Source: JBMOMT01 sp049324835
GTDB taxonomy: Bacteria; Chloroflexota; Anaerolineae; CAYNKW01
Length of the DNA: 48,631 nucleotides
NCBI GenBank assembly: GCA_049324835.1
Contig: JBMOMT010000063.1
Coordinates: 1-48,631 of the forward strand
Direction: 5' to 3'
Under the pieces are notes generated by a model. The model did not search any database. It saw nothing but the letters and a program-made list of their open reading frames with translations, and was not told where the DNA came from. Position numbers and translations under genes: made by a program. Shown here piece by piece: positions 32,688 through 46,886 of this stretch. Numbering within the stretch: position 1 is the stretch's first letter; the number at the start of each line of letters is the position of its first letter.

Positions 32688-33605
32688 ATGACAACGTCCT
32701 CCGAGGAACGCCGCACACGAGGTTGGAAAACGCTGTTGACCGATCCAACAGAACCCCAGTTGCTGATCCTGTTTCAAGAATATCTGGTCCATCAAGGCAT
32801 GGCGCCGGCGACGATAAGGAATTACCTGGCCGACATCAACAGTTTCTCCAGGTGGTACACTCTGGAGACGGCAAACGGCGCTTCGCTGCTCGATTGTTCC
32901 GCTGCCGATCTGCGCACTTTTTGTGCCACCATGGATCACAAAGGCCTGGCGGTCAGCACAATCAACCGGCGTTTGCAAGCCCTGCGCAAGTTCGGCCAGT
33001 TCACCGTCGAGGCCGGTCTGCGGGAGCACAATCCGGCGCACGACGTGGCTCTGCTTCCTGTGGCAAGCGCCTCACCGATGCGTGCGCTCAGCGATATCGA
33101 AGCGGACGAGTTATTGGAGACTATTTTGAGCCGGGCCAAACCCGGCCAGGCCAAACGCGACTATGCCATGGTGATGACCCTGCTGACCTGTGGCCTGCGA
33201 CTGCGTGAACTGGTCGACCTGCTGCTCGAAGACGTGGAACTGGGCCCCGATCAGGGTTATTTGATGGTGGGTTCGTCGTCGGCGGCAGGCGGTCGGGTGA
33301 TTCCTTTTGGTATGGCGCCGGCAAAAGCGTTGCAAGATTACCTTCGAGTACGGCCCAACGCGCCGGGTGAGGGCCGTTTTTTTCTCAACCGCGAAGGCCG
33401 GCCCATCGCCCCGCGCACCGTGCAGCGGATCGTCGCTCATTACGCCCAGGCAGCAGGGCTAGAAAATGTCTCGACCCAGACGCTACGCATGACCTTTGCT
33501 CACGCCATGTTCAAAGGCACAGGCGATCTGGAAACCGTCGCCAGGCTGATGGGGCACAGTTCAACCACTACCACCGCTCGTTATTTCGATCTGGGTGATT
33601 CGTAA
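32688..33605 (+). CDS. XerC/D-like tyrosine recombinase with degenerate active site
   Basis: This 305-residue protein has a SAM-like N-terminal core-binding domain (about 25-115; LFQEYLVHQGMAPATIRNYLADINSFSRWY) and a phage-integrase-type catalytic domain. Of the family residues, Arg171 (CGLRLREL), Arg267, His290 (LMGHSS) and Tyr299 (ARYFDL) are present. The box II His of HxxR is Gln264 (TQTLRMTFA) and the beta-hairpin Lys appears lost (SSSAAGGRVIPFG). It is not an ordinary Xer protein and may be inactive in strand cleavage or work differently. The start ATG 32688 has no clear ribosome site. It ends 30 bp before rpoC and is probably co-transcribed with it. Confidence 0.85.
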   Translation: MTTSSEERRTRGWKTLLTDPTEPQLLILFQEYLVHQGMAPATIRNYLADINSFSRWYTLETANGASLLDCSAADLRTFCATMDHKGLAVSTINRRLQALRKFGQFTVEAGLREHNPAHDVALLPVASASPMRALSDIEADELLETILSRAKPGQAKRDYAMVMTLLTCGLRLRELVDLLLEDVELGPDQGYLMVGSSSAAGGRVIPFGMAPAKALQDYLRVRPNAPGEGRFFLNREGRPIAPRTVQRIVAHYAQAAGLENVSTQTLRMTFAHAMFKGTGDLETVARLMGHSSTTTTARYFDLGDS

Positions 33606-33635
33606 AATTGGTTTCATACCCTTTTTTTGAGGAGG

Positions 33636-37940
<4,305 letters not shown>

Positions 37941-37960
37941 CCTCCGAAACAACCAGCCAG

Positions 37961-37997
37961 GGCAACCTGCCGCACGAGCGACAGGTTGCCTTTTTTT
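37961..37997 (+). terminator. Intrinsic terminator of rpoC
   Basis: GGCAACCTG (37961-37969) pairs perfectly with CAGGTTGCC (37982-37990), followed by seven T (37991-37997). It lies 21 bases after the rpoC stop codon. Confidence 0.93.
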
Positions 37998-38015
37998 GTT
38001 TCACACGAGAACATA

Positions 38016-38044
38016 TTGACAAATGGCAGGAAATCGTCTATAGT
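38016..38044 (+). promoter_or_regulatory. Promoter of gyrA
   Basis: TTGACA (38016-38021), a 17-bp spacer and TATAGT (38039-38044), directly behind the rpoC terminator and about 40 nt before ATG 38088. Confidence 0.85.
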
Positions 38045-38087
38045 TGTGCCCGATGTACGGTCAGTAACACCTGGAGGATCAGAACTC

Positions 38088-40550
<2,463 letters not shown>

Positions 40551-40591
40551 CCTCCAGCATACCAATCAAAAAACGAGAATCAGAGGGTAGC

Positions 40592-40945
40592 ATGAACTTT
40601 CGAGACACCTGGCAAAGCTGTGAGACCTGTGGCAAAAAATTCATCTATACCGTGGAGGAACAGCGTCGCCTGCACACCCTGGGCATGGGCGATTATGCAC
40701 CCACGCAGTGTCCTACCTGTCGCCAGAGCGACATGGAAGGCGTCAAGCTCATCGGTCAGATCAAGTGGTACAACTCGGAAAAGGGGTACGGGTTCATCAC
40801 CAAAGCCGATGGCAGTGAGATATTTTTTCACCGCAGTAATCTGAGCGGCGCTCACACTGTGTCAGAAGGCCAGACGGTGGAGTTTGGCATCGTACAGACA
40901 GACAAGGGCCCCGAAGCGGTCAACGTCGAACCGTTGCCCCACTGA
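40592..40945 (+). CDS. Zinc-ribbon plus cold-shock domain protein
   Basis: This 117-residue protein joins an N-terminal zinc ribbon (CETCGKKF...CPTCRQ, residues about 10-50) to a C-terminal cold-shock domain (about 52-112) with nucleic-acid motifs KGYGFI and IFFHRSN. Cold-shock domains bind single-stranded RNA or DNA; the ribbon probably adds RNA or ribosome contacts. It lies 41 bp after gyrA and may be co-transcribed. Its 3' end overlaps the convergent glycosyltransferase gene by 26 bp. Confidence 0.88.
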   Translation: MNFRDTWQSCETCGKKFIYTVEEQRRLHTLGMGDYAPTQCPTCRQSDMEGVKLIGQIKWYNSEKGYGFITKADGSEIFFHRSNLSGAHTVSEGQTVEFGIVQTDKGPEAVNVEPLPH

Positions 40946-42038
40946 ATTGCACCGTTTCCAGGGCAGCGTCGTACGTCCCGGCCATCGTCGACCAATCGTA
41001 GCGCGCTACCTGGCGGCGCAGGCTGAACTGCCTCACCGGTGCGATGTCTGTCACGGCCTGGCGGAGCAAGGTCACCAACTCGTCAGCGTTGCGATACAGA
41101 CAGCGGCCGTGGTGTGCTGGCGGCACCAGGGCAGGATAAGTCAGCCGGTGAGGCAATACCGGGAAACAATGGCAGTACAGCGCCTCGATCACTGCCGCGC
41201 CGAAAAAGTCGTGAATGGCGCTGCTGACCACGATGTCGGCCTGCCACAGCCAGCGGGCATAGGTCGAAAAATCCTCAGCGTAGCCAAACCGCACGATGCG
41301 CTCCCCCAACCGGGCCTGCACGTGTTCGAATTCGGGTGGCACACGCACAAAATGCTCACCCAACAACGCCACGCGGAAATCCAAGCCCTCGCTCTGCAGC
41401 GCAAATAGGGCCTCGAAAAACTGGGCCGGATTCTTGTCGTACTCCCAGCGGTGATTCCACAGCAACAACGGTGGAGCGAGATCGTCAGAGACGCCGGTGG
41501 GGCGATGAGCGTCGAAACGGGCGAGATCCAGGCCCAACGGCAGCACGTGGCTTTTGTGCATCAGGCTGTGAACGGTTGCCAGCTCGTTGTGATCGGGAAA
41601 GTGTTTCAGCAGGCGGGGCAGTTCGTCGAAAAAGCTCTCCAAATGGAACGCCGAGTTGAAAAAAACGGCGTCGGCAACCAACGCGCTGGCATAATTGATA
41701 AAACCATAGTGCACATCGCGCCTCTCGCCCGGCGGCAGCGGGTAGGTCAGTTGATTTTCGTGCAAGTAGAGAGCCGCCGGCAGGTGAGACGTCCGATCGC
41801 GAGTGAGAGCCAGAAAGGTGGTCAGATCCAGCATGTCGGTCGCCAGGATCAGATCGGCTTGCAAACCCTGCTCGCGGAAACGGCGGGCCAGCGTCACCGC
41901 GCCGCCGTGCATGCGCCACTTCCAGAACTGGCCCTTGAGGGTGAGGGGAATCACTTGGTGCCTGCTGGCGGCGACATAACCATCGACCCAGGCGGCGTGC
42001 GATCCGGTATAATAAGGTTCCAACAACACAATACGCAT
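40920..42038 (-). CDS. Glycosyltransferase of the tRNA-queuosine mannosyltransferase (DUF3524) type
   Basis: This 372-residue GT-B protein has MRIVLLEPYYTGSHAAWVDGY at the N-terminus (the DUF3524 start), HENQLTYPLPPGERRDVHYGFINYASALVADAVFFNSAFH, and the C-terminal GT4-like part with LLWNHRWEYDKNP and SSAIHDFFGAAVIEALYCHCFPVLP. This matches the bacterial relatives of GTDC1/QTMAN, the enzyme that adds mannose to queuosine in eukaryotic tRNA-Asp; the bacterial role is not certain. ATG 42038 has GAGGAA upstream; the longer frame to 42251 was rejected. No other queuosine genes are in the window. Confidence 0.82.
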   Translation of the reverse strand: MRIVLLEPYYTGSHAAWVDGYVAASRHQVIPLTLKGQFWKWRMHGGAVTLARRFREQGLQADLILATDMLDLTTFLALTRDRTSHLPAALYLHENQLTYPLPPGERRDVHYGFINYASALVADAVFFNSAFHLESFFDELPRLLKHFPDHNELATVHSLMHKSHVLPLGLDLARFDAHRPTGVSDDLAPPLLLWNHRWEYDKNPAQFFEALFALQSEGLDFRVALLGEHFVRVPPEFEHVQARLGERIVRFGYAEDFSTYARWLWQADIVVSSAIHDFFGAAVIEALYCHCFPVLPHRLTYPALVPPAHHGRCLYRNADELVTLLRQAVTDIAPVRQFSLRRQVARYDWSTMAGTYDAALETVQFSGATVRR

Positions 42039-42074
42039 ACCGTTCCTCAGGCGAGGTGAGCTATTCTGGATCGT

Positions 42075-42103
42075 AGCATAACACAAAAGCCGCGTGAGGT
42101 CAA
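42075..42103 (-). promoter_or_regulatory. Likely promoter of the glycosyltransferase gene
   Basis: The minus strand reads TTGACC (42103-42098), a 17-bp spacer and TATGCT (42080-42075), about 35 nt before ATG 42038. Confidence 0.55.
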
Positions 42104-42188
42104 GAAGTGGGGAGGAGCCGCCCATACGACGGGCTGGACCACGAGATACCCTGGCCCCGACCACAGCAGCGCGCTCGCTAAAGCCAGC

Positions 42189-42222
42189 AAAAAAAAGAGC
42201 CTGGTCAATGGAACCAGGCTCT
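42189..42222 (-). terminator. Intrinsic terminator of the PadR-DUF4388 gene
   Basis: AGAGCCTGGT (42196-42205) pairs perfectly with ACCAGGCTCT (42213-42222); on the minus strand it is followed by a T-run (complement of A at 42189-42196). It lies about 35 nt after the stop at 42256. I see nothing else in 42104-42188. Confidence 0.88.
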
Positions 42223-42255
42223 CTCGTTTGCCACACCCAAAACACCACCAACTGC

Positions 42256-43800
42256 TCAGTTTTTTCGGTTCAGAATATCGTCAAAGCCATATCGATTAAA
42301 GACCTCTTGAAGACCAGGGCTCAACTGGCGTGAGACCCTCTGAAAGGCCTCGTGGGCGCGATCCTGGCCAAACCACTCTCGAATCACCCGATATTGCGTT
42401 CCGAGAAAAGACTGATAGAGCTTTGCCAGATCCTCAGTCTTTAGCGCCGGCTCGGTTTCATCCTGAATGCGGCCCATCTCGAATCGGATCGGGAGATGAG
42501 CGCAATGCACATTGACCTCCGCCTCGCACGCCCGATTATCGGGTGGATGACGCCACGGCAACGTGCTGCGACACATCAACTCGGCAAACTCGCGGAAGAA
42601 ACGGCGCAGACGTATCTTTTCCTGGTCGCTGGATCGAAGCAGGCCCACAGCCGTCAGGCAATACAGAATCTTGCTCGTCTCAAACACGGTCAGATCGTTG
42701 CCGGCAGCGATGACAGCCACATCTTTGGTGCCATCTACAGAATCCAAAACCTGGCGTTCAACCTGGGTCATTTCCAGGTCGGGCCGGGGATCGGACTGCA
42801 CCTCAAAGATCGTGTCCGTCGATGGCACGAGTTTCTGGATCGTGTCCCAGTTATCTACCCAGCGCGTGCCACCCAGGATAAAGTTGTCGATTGTCAGATT
42901 GAGAGGAACACACTCGACGGCATCGCCCATGCCCTGATCGAAGGAAAACTGGCCTTCCTCCCAACGGAAAAGATCATAGATATCGTTCAACACCTGCGGT
43001 TGAGCTACTGCGACGTCGGATGGCGGCAGTACATAGGCCTCTCGACCGGCGCCATCCGCCGTTTCCACCACCCAGTCCGAGGTGGCGCACACCGGCTTGC
43101 CACCCTGAAACGTCACCGTACGAAGAGCCCTGCCATCGGTGACACTCAACGTACCGGTGTGCTCACCTGAAGCCAACAAGCGGATTAGATCCGGCAGGTG
43201 GAAATTCCGCAGATCCCCCGAAAGCAGCATCAAACCCCGCCCGGACATCACGCTGGCACTGGATTCATCCTCAGATGCAATACGCTGCATGATACCGGCC
43301 AGCCAATCGGCCTCCAGGCTTGCACAGCCGGCCGAATGCTCCAGAATAGCCAGGTGTAGAGGGGAATCGCCGCGTTGTTGAGCTGACAACAAAGCCGCTT
43401 GAGCAGATGCGGCCAACTGCTGCAAGTATTCCAACCGCTTCTCCATGAGCGCCAAAGCCCGATCCCGTGGCACCTTGTTCAACAAAAAGATGCCCAAATC
43501 ATAGTCAAAATAGCTCCGCTCCTGTGAAGCAAGGTTTTCATCCATTGCCCGGAAAAACGCCACCCGTCCGGCATCCGTCAACCTGAAAACCGAGCGTACC
43601 GGCGCTCCGGCTTCCTGATACTTGGTTTCGACTATCAGCCCCTGGTTGCGCAGCTTGTTCAGAGAATAATATATGGCTGCCGTGCTCACGTTGATCCAGA
43701 TATCTATACCTTCGGACTTGATGATCTGGTTGATCTCGTAGCCATGCATGGGTTTGTCCATCAACAACCCCAGTAACAAAAGATCGGTTTTGGTTGCCAT
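42256..43800 (-). CDS. PadR-type regulator fused to a DUF4388 domain
   Basis: This 514-residue protein starts with a PadR winged helix (about 5-80; MHGYEINQIIKSEGIDIWINVSTAAIYYSLNKLRNQGLI) and its helical C-domain (about 90-180). A DUF4388 domain (about 190-330; LSGDLRNFHLPDLIRLLASGEHTGTLSVTDG, then FQGGKPVCATSDW and LFRWEEGQFSFDQG) and a helical C-terminal region to 514 with no clear family follow. DUF4388 occurs in bacterial signalling proteins linked to gliding and c-di-GMP systems. ATG 43800. It is divergent from the redox operon, sharing a 196-bp gap, so regulation of that operon is likely (inference). Several loops in 330-500 may bind a ligand. Confidence 0.85.
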   Translation of the reverse strand: MATKTDLLLLGLLMDKPMHGYEINQIIKSEGIDIWINVSTAAIYYSLNKLRNQGLIVETKYQEAGAPVRSVFRLTDAGRVAFFRAMDENLASQERSYFDYDLGIFLLNKVPRDRALALMEKRLEYLQQLAASAQAALLSAQQRGDSPLHLAILEHSAGCASLEADWLAGIMQRIASEDESSASVMSGRGLMLLSGDLRNFHLPDLIRLLASGEHTGTLSVTDGRALRTVTFQGGKPVCATSDWVVETADGAGREAYVLPPSDVAVAQPQVLNDIYDLFRWEEGQFSFDQGMGDAVECVPLNLTIDNFILGGTRWVDNWDTIQKLVPSTDTIFEVQSDPRPDLEMTQVERQVLDSVDGTKDVAVIAAGNDLTVFETSKILYCLTAVGLLRSSDQEKIRLRRFFREFAELMCRSTLPWRHPPDNRACEAEVNVHCAHLPIRFEMGRIQDETEPALKTEDLAKLYQSFLGTQYRVIREWFGQDRAHEAFQRVSRQLSPGLQEVFNRYGFDDILNRKN

Positions 43801-43893
43801 TCACCACCCTCGTGCTGCTGCCTAGCTTTAACGCCTGCACCTATTCTAGCACAAAAACTTTTAAATTTCAAGCTTTTGTTGTAAACTACTCTT

Positions 43894-43922
43894 GACAAAA
43901 AGATTTTATTTTGGTATAATCG
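43894..43922 (+). promoter_or_regulatory. Perfect-consensus promoter of the redox operon
   Basis: TTGACA (43894-43899), a 17-bp A/T-rich spacer and TATAAT (43917-43922), about 75 nt before ATG 43997. The flanking A/T-rich stretch 43850-43920 is unlike the rest of the region and suits an operator zone. A weaker promoter pointing to the PadR gene may be TTGAAA (43873-43868) with TAGAAT (43848-43843), but its spacer is 19 bp. Confidence 0.85.
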
Positions 43923-43936
43923 TTATCGAACTCAAA

Positions 43937-43959
43937 ACCTATGGAATACTCAGGTTTGG
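43937..43959. promoter_or_regulatory. Inverted repeat in the redox-operon leader
   Basis: AAACCT (43937-43942) and AGGTTT (43954-43959) form a 6-bp inverted repeat with an 11-base centre, about 15 bases after the promoter -10. It could be an operator for the divergent PadR-type protein or a small RNA hairpin. Confidence 0.35.
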
Positions 43960-43996
43960 AATAGCAAACCACACCCTATAATAAAGGATATTCGTC

Positions 43997-44644
43997 ATGG
44001 GCGACAGAATCTCAAGGCGAGATTTTATCCGTTCGACGGTGGTGGCTGGCACCCTGTTGGCCACAGGTCAGGGTGTTGCGGCGGCCAAACACGCCGGGTC
44101 AGATACACCCAAAACCAAATACGCCATGGTCATCGATACCACCAAGTGCACCGGTTGTGGGGCCTGCGTGGACGCCTGTAACCTGCGCAACAACCTGCCC
44201 CAGGGCGTGAGTTATGTACGCATCTATGCCAAGGGTGAGGGCGAAGAGCAGTGGTTCATGCCAGTCCAGTGTCAACACTGCGCCGATGCCCCTTGTGAAA
44301 CCGTCTGTCCCACTCACGCCACTTACCACACTGTCGACGGGGTGGTGCTGATCAACGAAAAGCTGTGTGTGGGCTGCCGCTATTGCGAGGTGGCCTGTCC
44401 TTACCAGGCTCGCCGCTTCGACCACGACCGGGGCGTAGCTGACAAGTGCTGGCTGTGCATGGATTACGTGCTGGGCGGCGGCGAACCGGCCTGCGTCCAC
44501 TCGTGTATCTTGGGGGCGCGTATCTTTGGCCGTTTGGACGATCCAGACAGCGAGGTCTCTAAACTCATCGCCTCCGGAGTAGCCAAACCACTTCATCCCG
44601 AGTTTGGCACAGAACCGGCCGTGCTGCATTACATTATTGGGTGA
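43997..44644 (+). CDS. Tat-exported 4Fe-4S electron-transfer protein (DmsB/PsrB/NrfC type)
   Basis: This 215-residue protein has a twin-arginine signal (SRRDFIRSTVVAG, about 6-32) and four cysteine groups: CTGCGACVDAC, CQHCADAPCETVCP, CVGCRYCEVACP and CWLCMDY...CVHSC. That is enough for four [4Fe-4S] clusters. It matches the extracytoplasmic Fe-S subunit of CISM complexes. Its partner, the NrfD-like quinone-binding membrane protein, follows 27 bp downstream. No molybdopterin catalytic subunit is encoded beside it, so it probably exchanges electrons with the multiheme cytochrome two genes on. AAAGGA precedes ATG 43997. Confidence 0.93.
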   Translation: MGDRISRRDFIRSTVVAGTLLATGQGVAAAKHAGSDTPKTKYAMVIDTTKCTGCGACVDACNLRNNLPQGVSYVRIYAKGEGEEQWFMPVQCQHCADAPCETVCPTHATYHTVDGVVLINEKLCVGCRYCEVACPYQARRFDHDRGVADKCWLCMDYVLGGGEPACVHSCILGARIFGRLDDPDSEVSKLIASGVAKPLHPEFGTEPAVLHYIIG

Positions 44645-44671
44645 CCTTTCACATCGAAGTGAGGTGCAACA

Positions 44672-45628
44672 ATGCAAGAAGCCTGGCATTGGCTACCGGC
44701 CATCTATCTCTTTTTGGGAGGCCTGGGAGCGGGTGCGTTTCTGGTAGCCGCACTGGTAGAATTGACCGGTGAGCGCTACAAACACGATTTCTGCCCCACC
44801 ACTCTTGTGGGTGCTACCGTCGCCGGCCCAGCCGTGGCCCTGGGATCTGTCATCCTGATCTTTGACCTGGGCGCCGGCCAGCGAGAACCCTGGCGCATCT
44901 TTTACATGTTCACTCATCCCAGTTCGGTGATGACCTGGGGTATCTGGATCTTGTCTTTCTTTATCCCCCTGGCCTTTCTCTATGGCTTTCTGGAGTTGAT
45001 GGAAGTCTACCCCAATGCCTGGGCCAAGATCACCGGCAAGCTCCGCTTCCTCGCAAAGTTCCCTGTGCGCCGCATCAAACGGTTCGCCGCGGCAACGGGC
45101 AGCGTTTTTGCGGTGGCCACCGGCGTCTACACCGGCGTGCTGCTCAGCGCCGTCGGGCCGGCCATGCCCCTGTGGGGCGCCGACCTGTGGCCGGGACTGC
45201 CGATCCCGTTGCTGCCGATCCTGTTCCTCGTCTCAGCGGTTTCGACCGGCATGGGTCTGACCATCGACCTGGCGGCAACGATCGCTGTGCCAGAAATGCA
45301 ACGCCGCTTCCATGCCTTGCCGCTCATTCACCTGGCCGCCATCGGCCTGGAAGCGATCCTGGTCGGCCTGCTGCTCTACTCGGCCAATAGCCTGGGCGGG
45401 GCGGGAGCTATGTCGGTGCAGGTGCTGGTTTCCGGCCACATGCGAACGGCTTTTTGGGTCGGCTTTGTAGCCATCGGCCTGATTTACCCGTTCGTCGTAC
45501 ATGCCTATGCTATAGGCGCCGGCAGCCACTCGGCGGCCTCTGGCATTGGCTCCGGCATCGGCATCGTGGTGGCCGGATTGTTCTTGCGCTACATCATCCT
45601 CGCCAGCGGCATTCAGCCGATCTTGTAA
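44672..45628 (+). CDS. NrfD/PsrC-family quinone-interacting membrane subunit
   Basis: This 318-residue protein has about eight to nine membrane spans and an NrfD-like start (HWLPAIYLFLGGLGAGAFLVAALVELTG), PWRIFYMFTHPSSVMTWGIWIL, and FAAATGSVFAVATGVYTGVLLSAVGPAMPLW, typical of PsrC/NrfD. NrfD proteins exchange electrons between membrane quinone and an outer Fe-S subunit, here the Tat Fe-S protein just upstream. It overlaps neither neighbour: 27 bp after the Fe-S gene and 10 bp before the cytochrome. Confidence 0.92.
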   Translation: MQEAWHWLPAIYLFLGGLGAGAFLVAALVELTGERYKHDFCPTTLVGATVAGPAVALGSVILIFDLGAGQREPWRIFYMFTHPSSVMTWGIWILSFFIPLAFLYGFLELMEVYPNAWAKITGKLRFLAKFPVRRIKRFAAATGSVFAVATGVYTGVLLSAVGPAMPLWGADLWPGLPIPLLPILFLVSAVSTGMGLTIDLAATIAVPEMQRRFHALPLIHLAAIGLEAILVGLLLYSANSLGGAGAMSVQVLVSGHMRTAFWVGFVAIGLIYPFVVHAYAIGAGSHSAASGIGSGIGIVVAGLFLRYIILASGIQPIL

Positions 45629-45638
45629 GGAGGCCTAG

Positions 45639-46763
45639 ATGCTCCCTGCCAAATGGCCCAAGTGGACACTAATCGTCATCGCGATGGCGCTGGGTGCGTT
45701 TTCCATCGCCATTGCCCTGTTGCTGGAACCGGTGGCTCAGGCTGTGTCGCCCGAATTGACACCCACGCCAACGGTCTATCACATTCAGTATGGCAAACAG
45801 ATCTCTGAGGGCTGTGAGGATTGCCACTTTGACAAATCTGCCCTGCAAGCCAGCGCCGAACCCGGAACCGATTTGGAAGCCGTGTGGATCGAGCCCGAAT
45901 CGCTGGCCATGGTGCACGGCCGGCTGGGCTGCGTGACCTGTCACGCTGGCGATGGCACCACGGATGCCAAAGACGCCGCCCACGAAGGGCTGATCGCCGA
46001 TCTGAGCGCCGTCCGGCCTATGGATTGTGTGGTGTGCCACACCGACCTGCCGGAGGTCATCCCCGGCGACCGGTTGAAAACGCCCCACCGCATCGTGTTG
46101 GACAAGGTCGAACATGGTGAGTCCGACTTGCCGTGCAGCGATTGTCACGGCGGCGTGGGCCACGGCTTCGACCCGGTGTCCGGTGAAGTGATCTGCTCCA
46201 TGACTGTCTGCTCAGACTGCCATGAGGAACTCAATTTGGCCATCCAGATGACCGACTGCGAGGGCTGCCACATTGGCCCGCACGACGTCTCTGAGGGGCT
46301 GGCCTGCGACGATTGCCACGCTTCGCTGGAAACGTGGTCGGACATTGAGGCCAGCATCCACCCGGAACTGGTCAGCCACGGCAAACACACCGAACTCGGC
46401 TGCTTCGAATGCCATACCTGGCCAAACTTTGAGGACATCAACGGCCAATCGGATTGTATCGATTGTCACGCTCAGGGTCACGAAAAACCGGCCGATACCG
46501 ACTGCGCGAAATGCCACGAAATCGGCGTCGATTGGCGGCTGACCGATGCGGCTGCTATCGATCACACCGAGTTCTGGGCTTATCACCAGGGAGCGCACGC
46601 GTTGGTCGATTGCCAGGGCTGCCACCTGGAAGGGCGGTATCTGGGGGCAATGGATCCAGATTGCGCCAACTGCCACGCTTTGAATCAGGATACCTGCGAT
46701 CCTAACAAGCCGTGCGTGGATTGTCACGTGTCGGACAGGTCCTGGTCTGAGATCGGGCAATAG
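45639..46763 (+). CDS. Membrane-anchored 13-heme cytochrome c
   Basis: This 374-residue protein has an N-terminal membrane anchor (about 9-31) and thirteen CxxCH heme sites, from CEDCH at about 59 through to CVDCH near 362. Short spacers rich in Asp/Glu/Gly lie between sites. Many extra His residues (for example HRIVLDK, HGKHTEL, HTEFWAYHQGAH) can act as distal ligands, as in NrfH/DmsE-like and outer-surface electron conduits. It would pass electrons between the NrfD unit and an external acceptor or donor. GGAGG lies 6 bases before ATG 45639. Confidence 0.95.
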   Translation: MLPAKWPKWTLIVIAMALGAFSIAIALLLEPVAQAVSPELTPTPTVYHIQYGKQISEGCEDCHFDKSALQASAEPGTDLEAVWIEPESLAMVHGRLGCVTCHAGDGTTDAKDAAHEGLIADLSAVRPMDCVVCHTDLPEVIPGDRLKTPHRIVLDKVEHGESDLPCSDCHGGVGHGFDPVSGEVICSMTVCSDCHEELNLAIQMTDCEGCHIGPHDVSEGLACDDCHASLETWSDIEASIHPELVSHGKHTELGCFECHTWPNFEDINGQSDCIDCHAQGHEKPADTDCAKCHEIGVDWRLTDAAAIDHTEFWAYHQGAHALVDCQGCHLEGRYLGAMDPDCANCHALNQDTCDPNKPCVDCHVSDRSWSEIGQ

Positions 46764-46886
46764 AACCAAGCCGGCGAGTCTGAAAGGAGAAAGTCCGAAC
46801 AAGAGATATTCTACCACTCAACTGACTGTTTGTTGTCTAACGTTTCTGTCAAGCTGTAACACCAAAAAATACCTGGAGGAACAAAC

